The translations under genes were made by a program, and so were the position numbers. DNA of 64,000 nt. It comes from Polytrichum commune. Lineage: Eukaryota > Streptophyta > Polytrichopsida > Polytrichales > Polytrichaceae. Position 1 is the stretch's first letter; each line of letters opens with the position of its first letter. The notes under the pieces were generated by a model. That model was given only the letters and a program-made list of their open reading frames with translations, was not told the origin of the DNA and searched no databases. The stretch is from assembly GCA_950295325.1 (NCBI GenBank), contig OX485808.1:17320527-17384526 (forward strand). Direction: 5' to 3'. Below, piece by piece: positions 47,779 to 57,989 of the stretch.

Positions 47779-48477
47779 TGGTTTTGCACAAATGTGGTAT
47801 TTCGGTGCTCCCACGTACTCCCATAATTTATTACTTACGTCAAAATTGATACAAGTTACAACCTTAGGGCCTTCGGTAAGACATTTAGACCACAAAGCGA
47901 ACGTTACCTTCGAAGTTGTAACATTTTATTATAGTAATAAAATTATTTATTGCATGTTTTTTAAAATTTTAAAAATACAATATGGTTGTCAACTTAGCAT
48001 TGCAATTAATCTCCAATAACATGTTATGCCTTTATTAATTACTATTTTGTATAATTCTTACTGTGAATGGAGTTTTATGTTTATTTATTGAGCTTCTTAA
48101 AAAATATGCTTTTATAAATATTGCAATCCCCTATTGCTCGATTGTACATGCTTCGTTGGTGACATCCTCTTTTTGAGGACCTTTCTATCCGTTTTATATA
48201 ATTATATCTTTATGTGGTATTCAATATTGACTATGTAGTCAATAGTACTTTTGGTTAGACTATCATATGAATTACTAATATTCAAGTAAGTTTTTAAAAG
48301 TTTCGAATAACATTAAAACATGTGGCATCCATATGCTATCTTTTACACGATCTTAGAAATGACAACTTGTCGGTAAATCCTCTTTATATTACATATACTT
48401 TGAACATGAAATATGTTCATTGTGTCCAAAGTCTTCATCCGTTCCTATACAACTTCCTAAACATGGTACAAAAATGC
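47779..48477. other. Intergenic spacer between convergent transposon genes
   Basis: AT-rich 700 bp between the ends of the transposase (+) and the RING gene (-). Probably both 3' UTRs; no gene seen. Confidence 0.5.
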
Positions 48478-50778
48478 CTAATCCGAATCTGAATCGAGGT
48501 CTATTCTAGCTGAAGTAGATCCTCGTCGTGCTCGTGATGATTCCCCCGCTTCCATGCTTCGCGTTGTTCCACGGGTGAGGTATGGACGACCAGGAGACAA
48601 TGGAACGGCATTACGTGGTCTAGGCCCACCATTTAGCCATTTCAATACCGCATCATCCGCAACTCTATGCAAGAGTGCATCAATTGAAGCCAACTGCAGC
48701 CTGTTCTTGTGGTACCCCACCTCTAACTGCAATTCATATCTCGGATCCCGTTCCGTAGGCATGTCATCTGCATCTTCTTCCAAATCATGCTCTGATACTG
48801 ATTCGAGACCTGCTGCATTGTATCAAGGAGGATGAATGCCTCTCTTTAATTGTCTGCTAGTTGAATCCCAATGTCATTCAAGAGTTTGGTACAAAAATCT
48901 TTTCAAGCCATGATCGGGGGGCTTGTTGGGATACAACTCGTCTGCAACATACAAAATTTGACGTGCATTCCGTGTCCAGTCGTCATCTCTGTTCTCGTGC
49001 CATAGCTCAACCTTGGCATAATTGTATAACCAACTTCATTCAACATTCTTCCCATCAAACTCTTGAAGATCGAAGGGAAAGTCCCATGGCTTTAATACCC
49101 AGTCGTTAGGCATGTAATCCCGAAGGCCAAATTGGAGGTACAAACGAGGGTGGAAGGGTGATCTGCAATGAGGACATTGGCGTTTCTTGATCATATTCCC
49201 TATTACACATTGTGGATGGAATTGGGCCCCACATGATCCAACTTGATAGCATCCCACTGGGCCAAATGGACATTGGCAAATCGCACATGCGGTTCCGTCG
49301 AAGACCATTGTATGTGGATTTGGCCATAACAACTCACCCCTCATGCGGAATGGATATTCATGCACTTGGGTCACATCCCAATGGTGATGTGGATCGGTCA
49401 CTTGACGCCAATCGATGCTCCCGCTTGGCATTGTCCACTCATTATCCCTATCCCACCTACTAGGGTACATCTGTTCATCTTCTGGCCATGACGTGAGCAT
49501 CATGTTCCGCATTCTCTAATTGCGGTTCCATTCTTTCTGGATGCTCTCAAACTCAACTTCAAATTGATGAGCCTTGGCCATAGCAAGCAATGTGCTTGTC
49601 CTCATATTTTTGCGCTCCACAATCGCATCCAACAAAAATTTCTTCAACCTTACATTCTGCTCCTCCAGTCCGCCAATCTTGGCTTCGTGATCAACAACCA
49701 CTTCATTGACCACTTGAAGTTGTTGTTGCATGTCCACCACCTCCTTTTGCAAAGCCTCCATCTTTCCTCGCATTACTTCATTCCTCATACATACCTCCAG
49801 AGTTTGTGACTTTGCAATCTTGGCCTCCTGTAAAGCTAAGTCCCTCTCTGCTTCCAAAGACTGAAGGTTAATTGGTGTACTACTTGAACTGCCAGCCTCC
49901 CCCATCGTAAGTGTTGCAACTCGATTTTCCAACTCGAAAATTATCGTTTTATACTCACGAATTTCCAACGCATGTTGCTTACGCAATTCCTCCATTCTAC
50001 TCTCCATCGGGTCCGCTCCATGTTCACCAAGGTTTACCTCGTCTAGGACCTCGTTAACTACGTCGTTGATCAGGTTGTTGACCTCGATATTTGCCTCCAT
50101 GCCCTCATCCATATGCTCAAACGCCTCCTCGATGGCCATCTCCACGTTATTGGCTGGTTGTTTATGATTACGTGGTTTTTTTGGTTCCCGACCCTCTGGA
50201 ATTGGGGCCCCAAGCTCGTCCACTAGTCGAGGATTCCTCCTGAACCACTCCGGAACGGGAGTGTATGGAATATCTGGAACTGTGCATTTAGTGAATGCAA
50301 TTCCAATACCCCCAAATTTCTGACCATGCAGGGTAGCCAAACTTGACCAATCCACCCTAACTCGCAACACGTGCTCCGCATACATCATACACGCCACCGA
50401 CTTTGGAATTGCACTCTTGGGCCATCTATTCAAATTGGAGATACTTCTAAGTATCGTTAGGAATCTCCATTTTGCCTCCACGTCATCAAGCTGCATATAA
50501 CTCGCACTGATGGCCTTGCAATGTCGCTCGTGACAAGGTCTTGGCCACAACCGATCAAAGTGAGGAAAGCCCACGTACTGCATTGCAGTCTTCACTGACC
50601 ACGGTTGTGGTACATTCTCCCAACCTGCCCTGGCTTTTTGGGTGTTGTCATCATAAACATCCCACTCCAACCCAGCGGCCTTGCGTACATGTGATCTGTG
50701 ACAACCTGATCCCCCACTTGCCATGTCTCCAGATCCTCCACTTGCCATGTCTGGAAATCCTTCACTTGTCATATCCAC
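48478..50778 (-). pseudogene. Transposon cargo: coiled-coil plus RING-like protein, one frame with four in-frame stops
   Basis: One minus-strand frame runs 766 codons from ATG 50778 with no frameshift. It is cut by TAG 49516-49518, TGA 49036-49038, TGA 48874-48876 and TGA 48823-48825. Part 1 (420 residues): a Met/Gly/Ser-rich start, a region with WENVPQPWSVKTAMQYVGFP and ILRSISNLNRWPKSAIPKS, then a long coiled coil (about 255-415: MEELRKQHALEIREYK, LEAERDLALQEAKIAK, LQKEVVDMQQQLQVV). Part 2 (from 49512): a RING-like finger CAICQC...GSCGAQFHPQC...CPHC, typical of E3 ubiquitin or SUMO ligases or structural zinc modules. Part 3: DELYPNKPPDHG, then an acidic and Ser-rich end. Function in the transposon is unknown. 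Splicing around the stops cannot be excluded, but I see no good donor/acceptor pairs. Confidence 0.7.
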
Positions 50779-51217
50779 CCAAATTGTACTTTATAATTCT
50801 AATCTAGAACTCTAATTTTTAAATTACTAATTGCACTTCATAATAGTGCTACAAAACATCCAAGCATATACTTCAAAATAGTGTTGCTGTGGAATTAGTT
50901 CAAAAATATCGTTAAAATTTAAAGTACAAAAATTCAGCACACCCTTCGAGCACCCCGCTACCAGCGCTCACGCAGAGGCCAGTTGACCGGGCGCGTCACA
51001 AGGAATATGCCAAAAAGGCAATATGCCACGTCACAAGGGAACGGGTCCACGTGGATCACACCCACAAACAGGTCAGTAAAAAAAATATAAAAGGATCCCA
51101 AAAAAGGGATCCTTAACTCCTCCGAGCAACCCGCTAAACCCCGCACTCTTTAGTAGAGGAGGGTCGTCCGGGCGCCCACAAGGAGTGGAGTGGGGTATGT
51201 AAGTGGTCCCCTCCACT

Positions 51218-51224
51218 TATATAC
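51218..51224 (-). promoter_or_regulatory. TATA box of the coiled-coil/RING gene
   Basis: TATATAA on the minus strand, within 10 bp of the edge of the middle GC array and 440 bp upstream of the ATG at 50778. Confidence 0.6.
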
Positions 51225-51230
51225 CCCTCC

Positions 51231-52030
51231 ATCCGCTCCCCGTTCCCTCCCGTCCGCGCCCATTCCCCTCCCAGTCCGCGCCCGTTCCCCTCCCAGTCCG
51301 CACCCGTTCCCCTACGTCCGCCCCCCGCGTTCCCCCCCACTCCGCACCCGTTCCCTACCAGTCCGCGCCCGTTCCCCTCCCAGTCCGCACCCGTTCCCCG
51401 CCAGTCCGCACCCGTTCCCTATGTCCGCCCCCCGCGCTCCCCCCCAGTCCGCACCCGTTCCCTCCCGTCCGCGCACGTTCCCCGACAGTCCGCACCCGTT
51501 CCCCTACGTCCGCGCCCCGCGTTCCCCCCAGTCCGCACCCGTTCCCCTACGTCCGCGCCCGCGTTCCCCTACGTCCGCACCCGCGTTCCCCCCATTCCGC
51601 ACCCGTTCCCTCCCGTCCGCGCCCGTTCCCCGCCAGTCCGCACCTGTTCCCCTACGTCCGCCCCCCGCGTTCCCCCGAGTCCGCGCCCGTTCCCTCCCGT
51701 CCGCGCCCGTTCCCCCCCAGTCCGCCCCCGTCCGCACCCGTTCCCAAACGTCCGCCCTCTCGTTCCCTACGTCCGCCCCCTCGTTCCCTACGTCCGCCCC
51801 CTCGTTCCCTACGTCCGCCCCCTCGTTCCCTACGTCCGCCCCCTCGTTCCCTACGTCCGCCCCCTCGTTCCCTACGTCCGCTCCCCTCAGTCCGCTCCCG
51901 TGTTCCCCCCGTCCGCTCCATGTTCCCTTACGTCCGCTCCAACGTTCCCATAAGTCCGCCCCATGTTCCCCTACGTCCGCTTTAGAGTTCCCCTGCGTCC
52001 GCTCTAGCGTTCTCATACGTCCGCTCCCGA
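51231..52030. repeat. CCGTCCGC/CCCGTTCCC GC array, middle
   Basis: Units of about 20-23 bp alternate CGTCCGC with CCCGTTCCC. Six nearly perfect 21-bp copies of TCGTTCCCTACGTCCGCC(CCC) lie at 51747-51890. Toward 52030 the units degrade into 'TACGTCCGCT..AGAGTTCCC' types. The array is upstream of the RING gene. Long Pro/Ser/Arg and Gly/Arg open frames on both strands are repeat artefacts. Confidence 0.95.
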
Positions 52031-52490
52031 GTTCCTTTGAATCTGCACTTTTTAACTTTTTTTGGAAGTTTGGACATATTCTCGGTTTTTTGGCTCTCAA
52101 AAATTCATATGAAGTCCAAAAAATGAGTTCTTGGTATCCATGGATAGGTAATGAAGTCCTCTACATGAATATGCAATAATATTTCTACTGCACATTCCCG
52201 CGTCCCCCCATCCGCACCCCATCTAACTTAGGCCCTTCGCAAATAATATATGTGACACTAAATATCATTACCGGTGTACTTATCCACACAAAACTAATGA
52301 AGGATCCCTCAAGCAACAAAGTAACCAATGTAGTATGATGACCAACAAATTATCACCCCTATGGAGACAACGATGTACAAGTAATAACTTTATTATTGCG
52401 ACGACAGTACAAATGCCCTTTATAAATCACATACATGAACAAACCATGCACGATTTAATATTCCACTTCATTCCGTCAACTTGACTTCCG
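52031..52490. other. Spacer in the hAT element
   Basis: AT-rich, no gene. It contains a 'GTGACACTAAATATCATTAC' segment that looks like a fragment of a CACTAAATAT-type MITE end near 52251. Confidence 0.4.
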
Positions 52491-53051
52491 TCATGGCAAC
52501 CTCGTAGATGCTTGTGGCTTCCGTCGAGGGTCCATTTTTGGGAGAGAATTCGGTCGAAGTAAATCAACATAGCTAATCGTTCGGTCTTTCATCCGTTCCT
52601 TCAATGATAGCCGATGAGGCGATAATCCTCTCCTCTTCTTACGAAAAGACAAAGTCCTTAAAGATTCTCCCGCTACCTTGATATCTTCAATGTCGATTGA
52701 AGTCTCCTCCACATCCACATCCCCGGGCTTCTCCAAAATATCCGCACATAAATCAATCAGATCATTTAGATATCCACCCACGCATTTTGTGTTGTCATTC
52801 TCCACCACATCGATCTCAAAGTTGTCCGCATATCGTCATTGGTCCTCCTCCGCCCCCATCCTCCAAGCTTGTGTAGATTGTAAGAAGGGAGTCATGACAT
52901 ACTCATCACGAAATCGATCCCTAGCACTTCTCTCATCTCTCTCACGCTCGGGTGATGGATTAAATGGAATATCGGGTTCACCTAAATTTTCTATCTCTTC
53001 ATCACATCCTAGACCCTCAAGCATGTCTCTCTTCTCTCCCATCCTATCCAT
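52491..53051 (-). pseudogene. Transposon cargo: small charged ORF with one in-frame TGA
   Basis: A single minus-strand frame of 186 codons from ATG 53051, interrupted only by TGA 52836-52838 (CAA-TGA-CGA). Before the stop it is acidic and Arg-rich (GEPDIPFNPSPERERDERSAR). After it come YLNDLIDLCADILEKPGDVD, a basic cluster FRKKRRGLSPHR and DLLRPNSLPKMDPRRK. No domain recognised. The basic patch suggests nuclear localisation. A CGA-to-TGA change would explain the stop. Confidence 0.5.
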
Positions 53052-53093
53052 GATACTCTACCCTCGTTATGTGTATGAGTCTAAATGCTCTAC

Positions 53094-53101
53094 TTATATA
53101 C
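53094..53101 (-). promoter_or_regulatory. TATA-like box of the small charged ORF
   Basis: The minus strand reads GTATATAAG about 45 bp before the ATG at 53051. It shares CTTATATAC (plus strand) with the TATA region at 51216. No GC array lies next to it. Confidence 0.4.
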
Positions 53102-53319
53102 TGAGCTCAAAGGACTTTATGAAATATACAATATTTGATGTAATCCAAGATGTAGAGGATCCAATTCTCGTTGGTAGGATAAAGACAACACAATAGGAAT
53201 AAAAAGAAAGTTGGTAAAGTCAAAAAGTTAGTTGCACTTTTTGAAAAAGTCCCCCGATACCCGCATCGGAAACCTCTTTGATACCTCTTTGAAGCTTCTA
53301 TATTTGATGGGTTGTCCTT

Positions 53320-53560
53320 TCATTCAACAATTCACATATTTGAGCTTCAACCTTAGTGGTTCGTATGGTTTCACAACCCACACGCATTCGAATGTCATAT
53401 TAATTCAACAAAGTACATATTTGTGCTTCAACCTTTGTGGTCCATATGGTTTCACAACACATATCAGGCATCTGAATGTCATTTTCATTCAACAAATCAC
53501 ATATTTGTGCTTCAACCTTAGTGGTTCGTATGGTTTCACAACCCACACGCATCCCCTTGC
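53320..53560. repeat. ~82-bp tandem repeat, three copies, in the hAT element
   Basis: Copies start near 53321, 53403 and 53486. Each has 'ATTCAACAA', 'CACATATTTG.GCTTCAACC', 'GTGGTTCGTATGGTTTCACA' and 'ACCCACACGCAT' or near variants. It sits about 270 bp upstream of the small charged ORF, where the other three genes have a GC array. Confidence 0.85.
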
Positions 53561-54420
53561 CCTTTCATCTCTACTTAGACATATAACTTATGGTATACAT
53601 TGGGGTTTTTAGAAGGGGTCATGAACGCACGTGATTCTCAAACATAATGTAGAGTGCATCCCCCGAGTTCCTATAGGCTTCATAAAGATATCTTACCAAC
53701 ACCTTACACAAATTAGAACATTCTAGAAAAGCAAATTAATATGGTCCACATTGATATTAAACTAGGGATTTGGTGTGGGCTTAAATTTAATGTGGCCCAC
53801 ATTAGTGATCATTTGGGGGGGGGGTGCACTATACTAAATCCGTATGAGTATATGTGAATGCACAAAAGAGGTATTGATTTGAACTTTGTTGTATTATGTA
53901 TTATTCTTCACAAAATTATAAGTTGTAGTTATGTAAATATATAGAATAATTTTTAAAAATATACAACATCTCTACTAACTTGTATGGTAGTGTCACTAGA
54001 TTTTATAGAATAAGGTTTATTTTATTTTAGTATTGGCTTAAACTGGTACATAAAAAGAACCAACCACAAGTGAACATACGATCTTACATATCATTTGATG
54101 GTAGACTTCAAAACAATAATTGCATTAGCTTTTATGACATGTATTACAAATCAGAGTATAGGAGGATTGAATGGAAACAGATGCTTAGGGACTTGGAAAA
54201 AGCCCCGGACGTGGCCTACCATGACATTCTTAACAAATTTGATTTGATTTGGGGGGTCAAAGGTCTTATTGTGACCCGTAGCAACTTAGTCCCTACTTGG
54301 AAGGATAGGCCTCAAATGAGCATTATTTCTAGATTTCCACTTAGGCTGCGCTGTTTCGGCTGGGTTGGTTGTATTTTGAATTTGAATTTTCAATTTGTGC
54401 CAAAAAAAGAATAAGACATG
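53561..54420. other. Spacer in the hAT element
   Basis: AT-rich. The open frame 54070-54414 has no recognisable domain. No gene supported. Confidence 0.4.
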
Positions 54421-55020
54421 TATTGCAAATATAAGGGCCGGTTCACAATATGGCCAAACTTTGAGAGGTTCAACATTTGGACCAATGAAAATGCTGAAAT
54501 GCCCAAAGTCCGTCCTCTCGGCCTTCACACTAGAGGCCGTAGTCCAAAGGACGTGGCCTCCAAAAGAGCTTAGGTGGCAACACTTTTAGGAAGTTATGGC
54601 GCCAAGAGTTCGGCCTCTCGAGCAAAGATTGGGTATAGCAAAATGCTCAACCCAAACTTCCGTCGAGAGGCCGAACTTTTTTTTCCATTAAAATAATCAA
54701 TCATTGACAAGATCTTGGCCGTTAGATTGGAGGGGTTATTTTGAGCAAGGAATAAAGTGGCATGCTCCTTTGAGTTTGGACTTTGGGATTGGCCTTTGGA
54801 GGCTTCACACTTTGGCCATCCAAGCCGAGAGGCCGTGGGAGTTCATGGCCAAAGGTTTGGACTTTGCGCTTGGCCTTTGGAGGCTTCACACTATGCCCAA
54901 CTAAGGCTACCCTTACTATATTTTATTGGCTATTTTCAGTTCATTTCTTTAGACTATCAACAAAGTTGGGCCACTCAATCGCACGGCCTCTCGACTTGGA
55001 CGGCCAAGAATATGTCCAAA
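54420..55020. repeat. Cluster of GGCCTCTCG / CGAGAGGCC motifs, possible nested element
   Basis: At least five copies of the motif in both orientations (near 54515, 54613, 54663, 54824 and 54984). They include a fold-back with arms GTTCGGCCTCTCG (54609-54621) and CGAGAGGCCGAAC (54663-54675), and two direct copies of 'TGGCCTTTGGAGGCTTCACACT' type near 54791 and 54879. This looks like the subterminal part of a small non-autonomous DNA element nested in the giant one. Ends and TSD are not resolved. Confidence 0.4.
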
Positions 55021-55757
55021 CTTCCAAAAAAAAGTGATTGTGAATTATATAAATATAAGCAATTGTGAAGATTCCTTGTGAGAGAATACCATTCATAAAA
55101 TTACACACCCAATCAAAACTTTATTCAATATCAAGTTTACAAATCACGAGTGAATATGAATCAATGTAACTGGATGTGTAGTTTTTATCATCCATATTAT
55201 GGTTGTATTTCATCCGTTAACGTTTATAGAGTCAGATTTACAAAGAAGGGAGTACCATTTTGTTAACTGTTAACACGTTTAACATTTATAGTGTGCAATA
55301 TGTGGGGAGTAGAAGAAAGATAACATTTAGAGATGTTTTGGATCACGTGTACAACCGATATAACTATTGCAATATTGTGCTCAACTTTAGTTAACTAGAT
55401 ATAACTATAGTTGACTACATTTTGTGGCATACTAAAATTAGAATAAATATAGGTAACTGCATTTTTGCAAGACATATCACAAACAACTATAGTTAACTTG
55501 AACTTAGCACATGGATGTGATAACAACGATGTGAAAGAAGGATGTGGCCTCACGAGAGGCGAGAACCTTGGTTAGCCTCCCATAGACTTCTTCTCGATTA
55601 TGGAGCAAAAGCCTCATGGAGTATGAACATTGCACTAAGATCCATAAACCTCATACAATATACAAGTTTTGTATGAAAAAATGATGGCTTTATTTACATC
55701 TCCAACGGTTACAAAATTGGTATGATTCAAAATTGCTGCAAAAAAAACAAAAAAAAT
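55021..55757. other. Spacer downstream of the kinase gene
   Basis: AT-rich; several 'TATAACTATAGTTAACT'-type short repeats near 55370-55500. No gene. Confidence 0.4.
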
Positions 55758-57674
55758 CTATTTTGCAGTGTCACGGAAGTACATTGTCGGGTTAACCATG
55801 TTGTATGGAGGGGACTTCAAAATGTTCACTACGTGTGTGATGGTTGACCTTTCCGCTGGATTGGTCTTCGTCAATGAATCCAATGCTAACTCAAACCGCA
55901 TATTCAAGCCATTTGGATCACTGTTTAGCTGAAACAAGGGAGAAGTCGCATCCCTGGCATAAATCTTCTTTGCCAAAGCACCCACTGAGAAGGACTCCGA
56001 GAGAAACGTGTGCCTATGTTTCCGAGCCATCCTCACCGGAGAGGTGGATGTTCCACGCTGCCCTCGTACATGGAATAATTCTGGACCAACACAGTTGTAT
56101 TTTGCTTTGTGCTTGTTCATCTCATCCACTGAATCTATTCCATAGTTGGAGGGTGCGTCTTCACCTCCCCAGGATGCCATGCCCCAATCACACACACCAA
56201 TGTAAACCGTGTTCTCACGGTCTTGTGAGAAATGCAGCATGACATTGTTGGGATTAAGGTCATTGTGCAACACGTCATGCTTGTGCACTACATTCACAAT
56301 GCACATTAGAGCCCATGCCAAATAAGCTCGATGCCTTCGATATACAACCAACCGTTTCCGTGTTTCAAAGTCTGCCCCAGGCATGTGAAGGATTGTACGC
56401 TCGTGGGTTGCCGGAACGCTGAAGTCATAGTTCCTCATGTTTTTCAAAGAGCCTCCATTCCACCACATCGAATAGGATTCGTATGTTTTCATATTGAGGT
56501 ATTGTAGCTTGATTACCCCAGGATGATCTACTGGACACGCCAATGCTTCAATTGAACGCTCCTTTCGATTCTCCAAACTATTCATGGCCTTCATGGTCTT
56601 CCCAGCCCACTCTATCCAGCTAGGGATGAATGATGCTCCATGAATTGCGACTCTCCGCACCACTCCGAAGGTCCCTTGGAAGATTTCCTTATCCAAGGCT
56701 TTGATCTCCGCATTCCTAGGCAACCATATGACACCCTGCCGGCCCTGAGTGGCAATGTTGTCTGCCATCTGCTTGTCAATAAAAATGGGAAGGTTGCGGG
56801 CGGATGTTCCTTTTGCTGCTATTACGCCTCTTTTCCAATTCTCTAGCTTCATATACAGCTCAGACTTCCTGCCACTACTACTTCCCTCGCTAGGATGCAC
56901 AGCATCATATGCCATTGTTGGATTGTAGATTGCTTCCACGGCTTGTTGTTCAATCGAGGTGCCCCAATCGCTCATGCCCCTAGCTTCTTCAAACTCCGCT
57001 CCAGCCGTGGCTTCCGTGAGAATAAGAATCAAATCGTTCCTCACCAAATCCAAACCCTTTGTACCATCATTGAGGTATTTTTTTTCCAAATAAACCATGC
57101 TGTTATTTCTAAACCACTCCAACAGCACGACCCTACAATGGTTTCGAGCCTCATCGATCCGCGGGTCGCGTTTGCCTCTATTTTTCCTTTTCCTCGATTG
57201 CAAACCTGAAACCCCGGACCCCTCCTCCGTCCCTTCCGAAATTGCTGGGCGTTTCTGTCCCCGTCTTTCACCATGCTCCGAACCCTGAGGTACATCACGT
57301 GCAGGGCTCTCCGGTCTTGATGTCCGCCGTGTCGGAGATCGTGGTGGCACGGACTCTCCATGAGTGGCTGCATTTATATCGGTGGAACTGCCTGAGCTTG
57401 GTCCCCTTCCTGTTCTCCCTCTATGTCCACTGTTTCCCCGACTCCCACGTGTTCCACGGCTTCCACGTGTTTGGTTGCCTCCTGAATGGCCAACTGCAAA
57501 GAACTCTTCGTCAAACCGAAAAGGATCTGGACGTGGGGGACGTGCTGCAGTTCTTCCACTTCCGGCCTCGCTTCCCGTACCCTCTCCAGTATGCGCAGGT
57601 GCAGTGCTTTGGAGCCAAACACGGTGCAGCCTCGTATCCTCGTCTTGGTAAAGAGCAATGTCCTCCCCCTCCAT
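55758..57674 (-). CDS. Transposon-carried protein-kinase-like protein, 638 residues
   Basis: Uninterrupted from ATG 57674 to TAG at 55758. Residues 1-175 are low-complexity and basic (Gly/Arg/Ser-rich, RKRKNRGKRD near 161-170, a likely nuclear signal). The kinase fold spans about 330-620: glycine loop FQGTFGVVRRV (332-342), candidate ATP lysine K359 in WAGKTMKAM, DHPGVIKL (383-390), catalytic loop VLHNDLNPNNVML (H470, D472, N477), metal-binding DWG (496-498, in place of DFG), and CVGPELF (528-534) for APE. Key Asp/Asn residues are kept, but the HRDLKP lysine is Asn (N474). Activity is plausible, not proven. It may phosphorylate the transposase or host factors, or be a captured host gene. It lies inside the TIRs and shares the element's array-plus-TATA promoter design, so I treat it as part of the transposon. 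Confidence 0.85.
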   Translation of the reverse strand: MEGEDIALYQDEDTRLHRVWLQSTAPAHTGEGTGSEAGSGRTAARPPRPDPFRFDEEFFAVGHSGGNQTRGSRGTRGSRGNSGHRGRTGRGPSSGSSTDINAATHGESVPPRSPTRRTSRPESPARDVPQGSEHGERRGQKRPAISEGTEEGSGVSGLQSRKRKNRGKRDPRIDEARNHCRVVLLEWFRNNSMVYLEKKYLNDGTKGLDLVRNDLILILTEATAGAEFEEARGMSDWGTSIEQQAVEAIYNPTMAYDAVHPSEGSSSGRKSELYMKLENWKRGVIAAKGTSARNLPIFIDKQMADNIATQGRQGVIWLPRNAEIKALDKEIFQGTFGVVRRVAIHGASFIPSWIEWAGKTMKAMNSLENRKERSIEALACPVDHPGVIKLQYLNMKTYESYSMWWNGGSLKNMRNYDFSVPATHERTILHMPGADFETRKRLVVYRRHRAYLAWALMCIVNVVHKHDVLHNDLNPNNVMLHFSQDRENTVYIGVCDWGMASWGGEDAPSNYGIDSVDEMNKHKAKYNCVGPELFHVRGQRGTSTSPVRMARKHRHTFLSESFSVGALAKKIYARDATSPLFQLNSDPNGLNMRFELALDSLTKTNPAERSTITHVVNILKSPPYNMVNPTMYFRDTAK

Positions 57675-57690
57675 CGTGAAAAAAACCGCG

Positions 57691-57770
57691 TGAGTGAGTG
57701 AATGTAGAAATGAGTGAGTGAATGTAGAAAGGAGTGAGTGAATGTAGAAATGAGTGCGTGAATCTGGAAA
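57691..57770. repeat. 20-bp minisatellite in the kinase 5' UTR
   Basis: Four copies of a 20-bp unit containing GAGTGAGTGAATGTAGAAA. They lie between the kinase start codon and its TATA box, so they would be transcribed in the leader. Confidence 0.85.
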
Positions 57771-57920
57771 AAAAATTGCGAGGGTTCCCCCACAATTTGC
57801 CCTGCCCTCCCAAACCCCCTGAGACCCGCGCGGTGCCGCTGTCCTTGGGACGGCAACAAGGTCTCGGGTCCCTTTGTGGTGGGAGGAGAGGAAAGTGAGG
57901 GAAACTAAAACCCCACGGCT

Positions 57921-57927
57921 TTATATA
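57921..57927 (-). promoter_or_regulatory. TATA box of the kinase-like gene
   Basis: The minus strand reads CCTATATAAAG. It is 250 bp before the ATG and about 65 bp from the right GC array. Confidence 0.65.
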
Positions 57928-57989
57928 GGCAAAGGGGAGCACAATCATTATGGGATCCCGGTCAGATTTGACATGGGGCACGAAAAGGA

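Noticed and set aside
51747-51890. CRISPR-like regular repeats
   Set aside because: 21-bp units with no unique spacers in a plant nuclear context; a simple tandem array.
51190-52179. Several 200-330-codon Pro/Arg or Gly/Arg frames
   Set aside because: Same artefact from the middle GC array, with overlapping frames on both strands.
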